Assembly (NCBI RefSeq): GCF_026625705.1
Contig: NZ_CP113059.1
Span: 2,666,001-2,730,000 of the forward strand
DNA from: Pedobacter sp. SL55
Lineage (GTDB): Bacteria > Bacteroidota > Bacteroidia > Sphingobacteriales > Sphingobacteriaceae
DNA: 64,000 bases
Direction of reading: 5' to 3'
Part shown: piece after piece, positions 17,521-26,593 of the stretch
Position numbering within the stretch: the stretch's first letter is position 1
Layout: each line of letters opens with the position of its first letter
Program-made: the position numbers and the translations under genes
Notes under the pieces: model-generated
Database searches by the model: none
What the model was told of the DNA's origin: nothing
What the model saw: only the letters and a program-made list of their open reading frames with translations

Positions 17521-18177
17521 ATGAAAAAAATATTACTACTCTTAACATTACTATTGTCTACTAAAAGCTATGCTCAAACAAGCACAGCTTTACAGAGGGC
17601 TGCTAGAGATTATTCATTTGCTGTTTATGAAAGCTTTAGGTGGGGAAGTGATGGCTTTAAGCATGTGATGATAACATCTTTGCAAAGACAAGGTTACTAT
17701 AGTGATTTAGCGATAATGAAGGGTATGGAGTCGATTGATAAGAATATCAAATTTAGACAGGCAACGTATCGAGCTTGGAGCAACGTAGCAAATGATGTAA
17801 GTATACTCGGTTTGCACTTGATGAATATTGGAATGACTGCTACTAACGCAGAGATAATGGCGAGGTATATTGTAAATTTTAACAATGCCGAAGCGAAAAA
17901 AACAGAAGATGAGCAAGTGAGTACCGTTGAAACTCAAAATGAAAAAGCAGAAATTGTTCTTCCCCATCCATCTAAAGGTGCAAGCAGTAAAAGCAAACGA
18001 TATTTAACGAAGTATACTAAAGAACAAATCATATCTTATTACGTAAGTAAATTTGGCGCAGAAAAAATGGCGGCTAATAGTTACTATATCGACTTAGATA
18101 ATGATTTAGATGTTGAAATTGTAATTAAAAAACAAGGAGAATACAACGCTATAACATATAGTTATATGGTTGATTAA
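17521..18177 (+). CDS. Exported protein of unknown function (element cargo)
   Basis: 218 residues with a signal peptide ending near residue 18-19 (STKSYAQ). The rest has helical N-terminal and mixed C-terminal parts joined by a Ser/Lys-rich linker (PSKGASSKSKR). I do not recognise the family. It follows the divergent XRE regulator and its operator and may be controlled by it. An exported product on a defence-type element is unusual and could act at the surface or in entry exclusion (inference only). Confidence 0.6.
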   Translation: MKKILLLLTLLLSTKSYAQTSTALQRAARDYSFAVYESFRWGSDGFKHVMITSLQRQGYYSDLAIMKGMESIDKNIKFRQATYRAWSNVANDVSILGLHLMNIGMTATNAEIMARYIVNFNNAEAKKTEDEQVSTVETQNEKAEIVLPHPSKGASSKSKRYLTKYTKEQIISYYVSKFGAEKMAANSYYIDLDNDLDVEIVIKKQGEYNAITYSYMVD

Positions 18178-18285
18178 TTATCGCTGTCGGTTTTGTAACA
18201 TTTAAAAAATATAAAAGTCTTTAAAAAGTAAACAGTGCTCAAAACTGATTTAGAAGCTGTAAGACTTACCCAATTAAGTAGTGTA

Positions 18286-18540
18286 ATGAAAAAACAATTA
18301 ACAGTCTTGCTATCTCTTACGTTGTCTGTAGTAGCTTGTAGCAATCCTAAGTCTGACGCTAAAGAAGTTTGTGATTGTATCCAAAAAAGCGTGATTGCTG
18401 CTAGAGATAATCCAGACGATAAGTCGGCACTAAAATGTATGGCACTTGGAACTGAAAAGGCTTTGAAGTATAAAGAAAAGCCACAAGAATTATTGGAGTT
18501 TAACATGCAGATGGATAGCTGTACAAATAATTTTAAGTAA
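18286..18540 (+). CDS. Small lipoprotein (element cargo)
   Basis: 84 residues from the ATG at 18286; the frame starts earlier at a GTG (18235), but the ATG gives a proper signal peptide, MKKQLTVLLSLTLSVVAC, with a lipobox cysteine at residue 18. The mature part has CDCIQKS and three further-spaced cysteines including one near the C-terminus, suggesting a small disulphide-stabilised helical protein. Function is unknown. It converges with the nuclease-like gene at 18552 with only 11 bp between them. Confidence 0.6.
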   Translation: MKKQLTVLLSLTLSVVACSNPKSDAKEVCDCIQKSVIAARDNPDDKSALKCMALGTEKALKYKEKPQELLEFNMQMDSCTNNFK

Positions 18541-18551
18541 TTATTAAAGGG

Positions 18552-19538
18552 TCAGATGGATAGTATTCTGTCGAGATCGATAAACTCAACTTTTTCATTA
18601 TTCCATTTGTAGTATAATATTTCTATACCAATGTCAGAAAATCTTTTGGCGACTAATTTGTTTAACTTTGTAGGAAGTACAGCTACTAATTTTACACTAT
18701 TTTTTATGGGGATACTGTAGATAAGTAATTGTCCAATTGCAGAATAAAGGCATTGCGTAGCTGAACTTGTTTTAATTTCAAACAGAATTTTGATTTGTTT
18801 CCCTTTATGAATAAATAAATCTCTGTTTTTATCATTTGCAGTTTTAAATCCTTTTGATTTTAATTTTTTATCTAAAGCATTGACAACCAAGCCATGCGTT
18901 CGTTCAATTAAGGTAGGTTCGTTTCTCTCTGTGATTGTTACACCTGAATGTTCATCTGTGTAGTTAAATTTCGTGAGATAACTAAAGCTAGGTTGTGTGC
19001 TGTCGTCTAATTGATTTTTTATACGATAAACTTCTTGTATGAAAAAAGATACTTGGTTTAAGAAAAATTGGGAGTTTAAATCTCCGATTAGACAAAATTC
19101 TGTTTCTATTTCGCCATCGATAGCTTTGATAAAATCACCTCCGAATTCATTCATGAAGAGAGTTTTTCCAACACCTTTTTTTCCTCCTCCTATTTTACCA
19201 CGGTGTAGAACTAAAATATTTCCATTACTATCTTTTGCAAATGCACCAGCGATTCTTCTATTTATGCCTTCAAGCGGAAAATTTATTTCTCCTACTAAGG
19301 AGTTATTTGCACCTTCTACTGGCTTTCCAATACCAAAGCCGTTCCAGAATCTATTTTCAAGTTGTAATATAGATACCCATATGTTCAAGTCATATGAGTA
19401 TCTGACCGTATTTTCAAAATTACCTCCAGGAAACCCAACCCAACAATCAACTTTATCAGAACAGTAGCTATCTAATTTTTCGTGAAATAGATTGTGTAAT
19501 TTTTGAATTTGTTTTGCATCCTCAATAACTTTTATCAT
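18552..19538 (-). CDS. Predicted PD-(D/E)XK nuclease-domain protein, unassigned defence candidate
   Basis: 328 residues. The N-terminal ~190 residues hold FPGGNFENTVRYS, NRFWNGFGIG and LHRGKIGGGKKGVGKTLF. The last contains a GxxxxGKT string, but no Walker B is evident and it may be unrelated to nucleotide binding. The C-terminal part has RDLFIHKGKQIKILFEIKTS followed by AIGQLLIYS, a PD-(D/E)XK pattern (D, then E-x-K, then a Q helix) seen in restriction-like nucleases. It is divergent from a large SF2 helicase with a 230-bp gap, so the two may form a unit. I cannot assign it to a named family. Confidence 0.65.
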   Translation of the reverse strand: MIKVIEDAKQIQKLHNLFHEKLDSYCSDKVDCWVGFPGGNFENTVRYSYDLNIWVSILQLENRFWNGFGIGKPVEGANNSLVGEINFPLEGINRRIAGAFAKDSNGNILVLHRGKIGGGKKGVGKTLFMNEFGGDFIKAIDGEIETEFCLIGDLNSQFFLNQVSFFIQEVYRIKNQLDDSTQPSFSYLTKFNYTDEHSGVTITERNEPTLIERTHGLVVNALDKKLKSKGFKTANDKNRDLFIHKGKQIKILFEIKTSSATQCLYSAIGQLLIYSIPIKNSVKLVAVLPTKLNKLVAKRFSDIGIEILYYKWNNEKVEFIDLDRILSI

Positions 19539-19768
19539 GGTGATTTATAAAGTTGGTTTAATTGTTTTTAAAGACTTATTTTTACGACGAAGCAGTTGAA
19601 AATGATTGTATAAATATATTCGTTTTCTTTAAATTGTCAATCAGTCAACATTTTTCTTAGGTTGTATTTTATGCTTTTTTAAGATTTTTGTTGATAATAA
19701 AATATTAAATATGAGGTGTTTATTTGTGTGGACTTATTATCTTGCATTATTAATTAATCTAAAAAGTA

Positions 19769-22700
19769 ATGCTCAAAAATTTCTCATTCAAAAAAATACA
19801 CAACGAAAAACAGAATGTAATTATTTACTACGATTCTAATGTAGTAGAAAAAGACAGTGCCATAGATATTCGGTCTTTAACTGAGATTAAAGAAACAGTG
19901 TTGGAATCTTGGAAAAACAACTTCGAATTTGTAGAAGAGGTACAGGATTCGTCAGGTAACGTTACAAAAAAAGGTCTTAGGCCCCCTCAGATAGGTGCAA
20001 TATACTCTTTGCTTTCTTATTGGACTGTTAATTCCAAACCTTCTACAATAGTATTGCCAACGGGAACAGGTAAAACAGAAACTATGTTATCTGTACTTGT
20101 TCATTCTCGAATAAATACACTTTTGGTTATCGTTCCTTCAGATTCCCTTAGAAAGCAGTTAACTGATAAGTTTAAGACTTTAGGAGTTTTAAAGGAGTTT
20201 GGTATTGTTAAAGAAGCAGCTTTTACTCCGACTGTATCTTTAGTAAAGTCATTTCCAAAATCGAAAGATGGCATAAAGAAAATATTTGAGGTGTCCAATG
20301 TGGTTGTGGCTACTATGGCTGGACTAAATACCTTAGATGAAGAGTGTTTAGCTGTTATTTCAAATAATGTTTCACATGTATTTATCGATGAAGCCCACCA
20401 TATAGCTGCCGATACGTGGAGTAGAATAAGAAGCTTTTTAGCTACTGATGCGTTGGTTACACAGTTTACGGCTACTCCGTTTAGGAATGACAAGAAAAAG
20501 GTTACAGAAGATATAATTTACAATTATCCTCTATCTAAGGCTCAAAAAGATGGATATTTTAAAGAAATAAACTTCATCGCTATAAATGAATTTGATGATT
20601 CTAAAGCTGATGAAGAGATTGCTAGGGTAGCTGTTGAACAACTCAAAACTGATTTAGATAATAAATTTGATCATTTATTAATGGCTAGAACCGATAGCAT
20701 TAATGAAGCCGAGAGATTGATACATGTTTACTCTAAATACAAAATTTATGAGCCCGTTGTAGTACACAGTCAGTTAAATACGTCATTAATAAATGAACGA
20801 ATTGAACAGTTAAAAAGTAGAAAATCTAGAATCGTGATATGCGTAGACATGTTTGGGGAAGGTTTTGACTTGCCACAACTAAAAATCGCCGCACTTCATA
20901 AAAAACATCAAAGTCTAAGTGTATTAATACAATTTACAGGTAGGTTTACTAGAAGCGGTCATAAAGATATAGGTGATGCTACTATAGTTGCTAATATCGG
21001 CAACTCTTTTATATCTAATAGTTTGGAAGAATTGTATGCGGAAGATTCAGATTGGAATAAATTATTAAGAATAAAAAGCTCGGGGCAAATAAATGATGAG
21101 ATTGATTCAAATGAATTTTTTAAGAATTTCGATAAAGGTGAGATTAATTTGTCCTTAAGTAACGTTCGGCCAAAAACAAGTACGGTAATTTATAAAACAA
21201 AGGCGGATAAATGGACACCAAGTAAATTTAGAAAAGGTTTTAAAAAAGATGCGGACGTAGCGTCTATTGTTAATAATGAAGATAAGGTTTTACTAATAGT
21301 AGAAAAGAATATAAATAAGATAGATTGGGGTGCAATTAAAGATATCGAGAATGTAAGTTATGATTTATACATTGTACATTTTGATGTCAAAAGTAAATTG
21401 CTTTACATACATGGTTCAAATAATAGTAGCCTTTTTAAAGAGTTGGCAGAATCCGTTGTTAAAACGCCAGCCTTAGTGTCTGGAGAACCTATGTTTAGAG
21501 CATTTTATAATTTGAATCGTCTTATGTTATTTAATATAGGCTTAAACAATTTGTATGCTGGACACAAAAAATATACGATGTATGCAGGTTTTGATGCAGG
21601 AAATGGTATTTCTCAAATAACTAAAGATGAAAGCGTAAAATCCAACATTTTTGGAGTTGGATTTGAAAATGGTGAGAAGGTAAGTGTTGGATGCTCTTAT
21701 AAAGGTAGGGTTTGGTCAAGACAGGCAGTATCTATAGGCGATTATATCACATGGTGTAAAAATGTGAGCAAAAAAATACTTGATACGAATATTGATCCAA
21801 ATGTAGCTTTACAAACCTCTTTAAAGAGAGAGATTATTAGCAAATTACCAAGTGAGGATGTATTAACTGTGGATTGGCCAGAACTATATTATGAGTCGCC
21901 AAATTTCTTAAATACCGTTAGTTACAATAATGTAGATTACAGTATAGATTACTTGAGTATTGAGCTATCTGAAGTTCAGTCCAAAAATTCAATTTCTTTT
22001 AAAATTGTGAATGATGATAAATTCAGTGTTGAATTTGAATTAACTGTAGATAAAAATGGTTTTAAAATTACTCAAAAAGATACTGTTAAACTTTTTAGTT
22101 ATAAAAAAGGTCAATTAGTGCCGTTAGAAGAGTTTTTCCAAAACGAACCTCCGCAAATAAGATATATTAATAGCTCATTACTTGCAGGGAACGTTTTTAT
22201 AGATGCATCAAACCATAAACCATCGCCATTTGATATTAAGTTTATAGAAGTAATAGACTGGACAGGAACAGATATAACTAAAGAATCTCAAAAAGTAGAA
22301 AAACGGATTGATTCAATTCAGAAAAAAATGATTGATAATCTTGTGAAGGAGAATAATTTAGTTGTTTTTGATGATGATGATTCTGGAGAAATAGCAGATA
22401 TTGTAATTATAAAGGATATAATAGATGCGACAGTTAATATAGAGCTTTATCATTGTAAATTCTCAAAGACAGATAGTGCAGGAAGTCGAGTTGATGACTT
22501 TTATGCAGTATGTGGGCAAACACAAAAAAGCATAAATTGGAAAATTAATCCAGAAAAATTTTTTAAACACCTGTTAAAAAGGCACGCAGATCGTTTAAGT
22601 AAACATAGTGTAGGACGAATCGAAAAGGGAGATATATCCATTTTGAATAATTTGAAAAAGAATGCGAAAAAGATGCGGCTAGATTTTAAATGTTTTATCG

Positions 22701-22819
22701 TTCAGCCAGGTCTATCGAAAAATGCAGTTAGCACGGAAATATTAACTTTGTTAGGATCTACTGAATTATATTTAAAAGAGACTTATAACATACCTTTAAT
22801 AGTGTATTCAAGTGTTTAA
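19769..22819 (+). CDS. SF2 DEAD/DEAH helicase with C-terminal nuclease-like domain
   Basis: 1016 residues. Residues ~70-400 are a restriction-type SF2 helicase: LRPPQIGAI, VLPTGTGKTE (Walker A, 95-104), FIDEAHH (205-211), QFTATPFRND (232-241), VDMFGEGFDLPQ and IQFTGRFTRSG (motif VI). Near residue ~870-930, EIADIVII, IELYHCKFS and CGQTQKS look like a PD-(D/E)XK-type core (D...E-x-x-x-K and a downstream Q helix). The middle ~400 residues have no recognisable domain. It is a probable defence translocase-nuclease, the last gene before attR, and partner candidate for the divergent 18552-19538 gene. Confidence 0.8.
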   Translation: MLKNFSFKKIHNEKQNVIIYYDSNVVEKDSAIDIRSLTEIKETVLESWKNNFEFVEEVQDSSGNVTKKGLRPPQIGAIYSLLSYWTVNSKPSTIVLPTGTGKTETMLSVLVHSRINTLLVIVPSDSLRKQLTDKFKTLGVLKEFGIVKEAAFTPTVSLVKSFPKSKDGIKKIFEVSNVVVATMAGLNTLDEECLAVISNNVSHVFIDEAHHIAADTWSRIRSFLATDALVTQFTATPFRNDKKKVTEDIIYNYPLSKAQKDGYFKEINFIAINEFDDSKADEEIARVAVEQLKTDLDNKFDHLLMARTDSINEAERLIHVYSKYKIYEPVVVHSQLNTSLINERIEQLKSRKSRIVICVDMFGEGFDLPQLKIAALHKKHQSLSVLIQFTGRFTRSGHKDIGDATIVANIGNSFISNSLEELYAEDSDWNKLLRIKSSGQINDEIDSNEFFKNFDKGEINLSLSNVRPKTSTVIYKTKADKWTPSKFRKGFKKDADVASIVNNEDKVLLIVEKNINKIDWGAIKDIENVSYDLYIVHFDVKSKLLYIHGSNNSSLFKELAESVVKTPALVSGEPMFRAFYNLNRLMLFNIGLNNLYAGHKKYTMYAGFDAGNGISQITKDESVKSNIFGVGFENGEKVSVGCSYKGRVWSRQAVSIGDYITWCKNVSKKILDTNIDPNVALQTSLKREIISKLPSEDVLTVDWPELYYESPNFLNTVSYNNVDYSIDYLSIELSEVQSKNSISFKIVNDDKFSVEFELTVDKNGFKITQKDTVKLFSYKKGQLVPLEEFFQNEPPQIRYINSSLLAGNVFIDASNHKPSPFDIKFIEVIDWTGTDITKESQKVEKRIDSIQKKMIDNLVKENNLVVFDDDDSGEIADIVIIKDIIDATVNIELYHCKFSKTDSAGSRVDDFYAVCGQTQKSINWKINPEKFFKHLLKRHADRLSKHSVGRIEKGDISILNNLKKNAKKMRLDFKCFIVQPGLSKNAVSTEILTLLGSTELYLKETYNIPLIVYSSV

Positions 22820-22875
22820 AATGTTGATTTTGTTTCTTTTTTGTTACTTATTGATGTTAACTATTTGATAATCAT

Positions 22876-22883
22876 TAATTATT
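22876..22883. other. Right attachment core (attR) of the integrative element
   Basis: A second copy of TAATTATT, at the exact point where the zorD 5' part loses its continuation. The TAA inside this core (minus strand, 22879-22881) ends the zorD 5' frame. Confidence 0.65.
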
Positions 22884-23643
22884 TACTTTCTGTATCGGAA
22901 TATATAAAAACTCTTGTAGTTTTTCCTTGCTCTTCGCTTACAGCATAAAATTCTTTTACTTTATTCTTAACTAAATCAAAATTATTTATAAATGAATGTG
23001 GATTAGATATAGGAATTTGAGGAAATACTTCTAGAATTCCATCCTTAAAATCAATATCTATTTTTATCTTTTCAGGAATAAATAATTCCTGATTGCTTAG
23101 GAATTGTTCCAAAGTCAATCCGCTTTCTTTGGATAGCGTTTTTAACTCGGATAATTTTTTTAGATTGGTTACATTTCCTTTTTCAATTTCCGGCAAACTG
23201 TTAAATTCTTCTATTGCTTCACAAAGCAAATATTGGTTTTCTGATAGTAAGTATTCAGTTTCTTCAATTTTAATTATTGCACCGTTTCGACTTACTTTAA
23301 GCCTTGTTCCATTGGGTGCAAAATCATAAAATCCATACTTGAACTTAAAGGAATTATGTTTTAACGTTCCATCTGATTCAACTAAAATTTCATACTGATA
23401 ACTGTTTGGCAATTCTAATATTTGCTTATCAATGTCGCTTAGTTTTAAAATATCAATGTTTTCAACTTCGCAAGAGTTTTCTGTATAGCCTGCTAATCCA
23501 TTATCGCGTAATTCGCTTAAAATTGCAAGTTGTGATAAAAATTCTGATTGCAATTCTGCCCAATTTGATACAGATATTTTTTTTCCATAACTATCAAGGA
23601 AATAGAATGAGAACTTTTTATTGTTATGTGTATATCTAAACAT
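22879..23643 (-). pseudogene. zorD: zorD, 5' part, truncated at the element's right end
   Basis: 254 codons, starting at 23643 and overlapping the end of zorC by 8 bp, as in a coupled operon. It carries no helicase motif. It corresponds to the N-terminal region that precedes the SNF2 domain in ZorD. It terminates at a TAA within the attachment core, immediately before element DNA. The continuation, without a start codon and in a matching frame, is at 9701-12346. A truncated 254-aa product could still be made. Confidence 0.75.
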
Positions 23644-25062
23644 TTATTCCTGCAATATTTTTAAACCAATATTCAAACACTTGTTCCCAACTTAAATCTC
23701 CATCATTATGGGTTAAGCGACCTTCTCTGTTGGTGTTGTTAATACTATATCCTGAACGGTAAACAAGCATTGGCATATTACCATCTCTTAATTCATCTAC
23801 ACTATTTAATTTATAATCTAAGTTTGGTTTAGATGTGCCGTTTATCTTATACGCATAAAAAGCATAACCAGCATCGCTAAACTCAATTAGCATATATTCT
23901 CCTATATAAAGAATGAAAGCGGAAACATCTTTTGTACTGTAAACGGTATTAAATCTTGCATCTAAATATTCAGTTATTCTATCATTTTGTTGAAGAATCC
24001 GTTTAGTTCTATTTTGACCATAAACCTTAAAGGAAACTCTATTTTTTGAAGCAATTTTAAGCCAGAATTTTTTCCTCCTCTCATCATTCAGACATACTCT
24101 AAAGAAAGTATCAATGAATTGTTTTGCAATCCATTCATCGAGAATATTTCTCGCTTCAATAATTTCTCTGCGTTCCACTTCTGTTGCATTGTCAAACGCC
24201 GTCCAATTGGAAACATTGCTTGGGTCGCCTATTTGAGTAAAGGCAGTCTTTTTTACACTGTCTTGTAGGCTCGAAAATTCGGGTTTATTGGCTTGAATAA
24301 TTATTTTGCTGATTAATCTTTTGCTTGTGATTGAACTATTATGTTTTAATAAGACTTCATTCAGATTGTCGATTTCTGTTGATATTTTATTCTTGTTCCT
24401 TTCGTAATAGGTTACAATAACTTTAGAGAAGTAGGCATAATCAAACCACGATTCAGGAACACCTAATATTTTAGTAGCTTCTTGAATTGGTTTGTTAAGT
24501 TTTGCGATAGTGTCGCCCAAAATTAAATCCCCATTTTTGGTGTTGAAATATCGCTTATTGTTTTTGAAAGAAATTAATGTGCTTCGATTGCCTGAATAAT
24601 TGTCTAATTTTTGGCTGGTAAAATGCTCTAATTGCTCTAATGATTTCGGATATTTTGTTTCCCAATTCTTCAAAAAGCAATCTATCAACCCAACTAAAAA
24701 TGAATCACGCCAGTTTGATTCTAATAAAGTCAAAGCATATTTCAACTCATTTTCATTGCTAAAAATGGAACTTAAATTTTGTTCTGAATAATTTAAGGAA
24801 TAGGTAAGCGTTCTTAATTCTCTCCGTTCAAAACTTGTGTCAATAGTATTGATAGATTTTTTAAATTTTCTAAAAACTTGTGGAATAAGATTGTTTCCTG
24901 AAAACGAAAAAGAATTTGCCCCAACATCCTCTGTTATTTTTTGAAGTTTGTCAATTCTATGTTCATTCAATGATGTAAGCTTAATTGGAATAATCTTTTG
25001 TGCCGACTGCTGAAATGCAGTCGGTAAAAATGAAATTGTAATATGTCCTGGGTTGTCGGCAT
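23636..25062 (-). CDS. zorC: Zorya protein ZorC (one apparent frameshift near its start)
   Basis: The frame from a TTG at 24970 reads 444 residues, but it is open further upstream. The natural ATG is at 25062, overlapping the zorA end region. Starting there gives MPTTQDILQFHF, and one extra A in the plus-strand A-run at 25026-25030 joins it to LPTAFQQSAQKI and the rest, ~475 residues. The C-terminal half has FSDAGYAFYAYKING, like the EH-signature region known in ZorC, the cytoplasmic partner of type I Zorya. The following zorD fragment overlaps by 8 bp. The frameshift is probably a sequencing indel. Confidence 0.75.
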
Positions 25063-25063
25063 A

Positions 25064-26593
25064 TTAGTTTCTTCGTCCGTTTAATTTACTAAGTTGTTCA
25101 GTTAGTTCTTCCAAAATGTCTTCTTGTTTTGATGAAGCTCCTGCAAGTGATTCCGCTGTTTTGGTTAAAGCATCGGTGTATTTGCCTAAATAAGTTTCAA
25201 GACTCTCTCTTACAGTTGTTTGATAACCTTTTAGTCCTGTTTCAAGGTCGGCAAATACTTTTGACAATCCTTTTTCAATGATTTCAAATTTCTGTGCATA
25301 ATCGGCAGAAACGCTTTTTGCAGTTTCTAATGATTTTTGAATTTCAGTGATTGTATTTGAATTGTTTTGTAAGAACTGATTCGAATGTTTTGAAAATTCA
25401 TTTTGCGATTCTCCAAATCTGCTTGATGATGTATTGATTTCCTGCGATACGTTTCTAAAAACAGAAATAACTTTTTCCAATTCTGTTTGAGCTTGATTGA
25501 GTTTTGAAATGCTACCATTCACTTCGGTTGAAAGTCCGTTCATTTTTTCAATGCTTGTATTAAAAGCACTCAAAAGATTTTCGGAAACTTGTAGGTTTTT
25601 CGATTGTTCATTAAGTAAAGTTTGTTGTCCTGATTGTAAATCTCCGACTTTACTTCGTAGAATTTCGCTCATATCCTCAACCTGTTTTCTCATTTGGTTG
25701 GTTGATTCTTCCGATTGAGAAAGTGTTTGTTTTGAAATTTGCTGAACCACTTCTTGTAAACCTCTGAAATTTTCATTTAGATTATCGGTCATATTTTGCA
25801 ATTTCAAAGGGAAGTCCGTTAATGAACCACCTGCTTGACCAAGTAAACCTGCTAATCTTTCCATTTCATTTTTAGTATCGCCACTCATTGAAGTTTTAAA
25901 TTCTGCAATCATTTTACCCATTGATTCCTGTAATTCCTTCACAATATTTTGAGTCATATCGGTTGCAGGGTCTTTCAGCTTGTTACCTAAACTCTCAATT
26001 TCGGCTTTAACTAATTTTAATTCTTCTACAACAGCACCTGTTGGATTATTGAAAACTTCTTCAAAACCTGCTGAAATTGTTAAAGCTAAATCGGAGGAAA
26101 ATGTTTGTAAGGATGTTGATTGCTTTTGAGATTCCTTATAAATATCTCGAAACACATTGCCGGGTTTAATTGTGTTTCCGTTTTCATCAGTCGAAGTAAA
26201 ATCGTTTCTTAGTTCTTTAATTGCTTCAATTAAATTATTGATTGCTAGTGTCTCTTCGCTTAAAACACCTTCTTCCAGTTTTTTCTTTTTGATGTTTGTC
26301 CAAAAAGAAAAACCGACCAATAAAGCAACTCCAAAAATTGATACAAGGAAAGCGGTCTTCAACCCATTCATCAATTCTGGAATACTTTTTTCAATATTGT
26401 TGCTGTCAAAATTCCACAAACCAATTGCGATACCTAAAAACGTAAATAATATTCCAAGAGTAGGGAATAAGTGAGGTATAAAATCAAACAAATGTTCATT
26501 GGTATTTTCCTTTGTGCGCTTATTAATATAGAAAGCTGCCCAAATAGCAACTATGAGGATTATTCCAATTCCAAATATTATTTCAAAACTCAT
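25064..26593 (-). CDS. zorA: Zorya protein ZorA (MotA/ExbB-like motor with long cytoplasmic tail)
   Basis: 509 residues. Three transmembrane helices lie at about 3-22, 43-60 and 78-98, with ExbB/MotA-like GLKTAFLVSIFGVALLVG. Residues ~150-500 are a long, polar, heptad-rich tail that should form an extended intracellular coiled coil, the hallmark of ZorA. Five ZorA surround two ZorB to make a proton-driven motor that senses phage entry and signals to ZorC/ZorD through the tail. Its ATG shares one base with the zorB stop (TAATG), and zorC follows within 1 bp. Confidence 0.88.
   Translation of the reverse strand: MSFEIIFGIGIILIVAIWAAFYINKRTKENTNEHLFDFIPHLFPTLGILFTFLGIAIGLWNFDSNNIEKSIPELMNGLKTAFLVSIFGVALLVGFSFWTNIKKKKLEEGVLSEETLAINNLIEAIKELRNDFTSTDENGNTIKPGNVFRDIYKESQKQSTSLQTFSSDLALTISAGFEEVFNNPTGAVVEELKLVKAEIESLGNKLKDPATDMTQNIVKELQESMGKMIAEFKTSMSGDTKNEMERLAGLLGQAGGSLTDFPLKLQNMTDNLNENFRGLQEVVQQISKQTLSQSEESTNQMRKQVEDMSEILRSKVGDLQSGQQTLLNEQSKNLQVSENLLSAFNTSIEKMNGLSTEVNGSISKLNQAQTELEKVISVFRNVSQEINTSSSRFGESQNEFSKHSNQFLQNNSNTITEIQKSLETAKSVSADYAQKFEIIEKGLSKVFADLETGLKGYQTTVRESLETYLGKYTDALTKTAESLAGASSKQEDILEELTEQLSKLNGRRN

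Larger units (their letters stand above)
12344..22883. mobile_element. 10.5-kb integrative element inserted in zorD, carrying a retron and other cargo
   Basis: It is bounded by the 8-bp direct repeat TAATTATT and interrupts zorD. It contains in order a tyrosine integrase, retron RT-TOPRIM with msr-msd, excisionase, gene II/X-like Rep, XRE repressor, exported protein, lipoprotein, PD-(D/E)XK protein and SF2 helicase. T-rich motifs with TTTTTGTTAC occur inside both ends (12442-12451 and about 22838-22847) and could be integrase arm sites. No conjugation genes are visible, so it is an integrative element that would need a helper or transduction for transfer (inference). Confidence 0.8.

Noticed and set aside
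18552..22819. Assignment of the divergent pair to Hachiman
   Set aside because: Hachiman genes are on one strand and HamA has a DUF1837 signature that I do not see in the 328-aa protein.
12344..22883. Transposon target-site duplication as explanation of the 8-bp repeat
   Set aside because: No DDE transposase or terminal inverted repeats are at the ends, while a tyrosine integrase and excisionase are present, so site-specific recombination fits better.
24985..25030. Hairpin CCGACTGC/GCAGTCGG between zorA and zorC as a terminator or attenuator
   Set aside because: The sequence is open and in frame with zorC once one base is corrected, so it is most likely coding.
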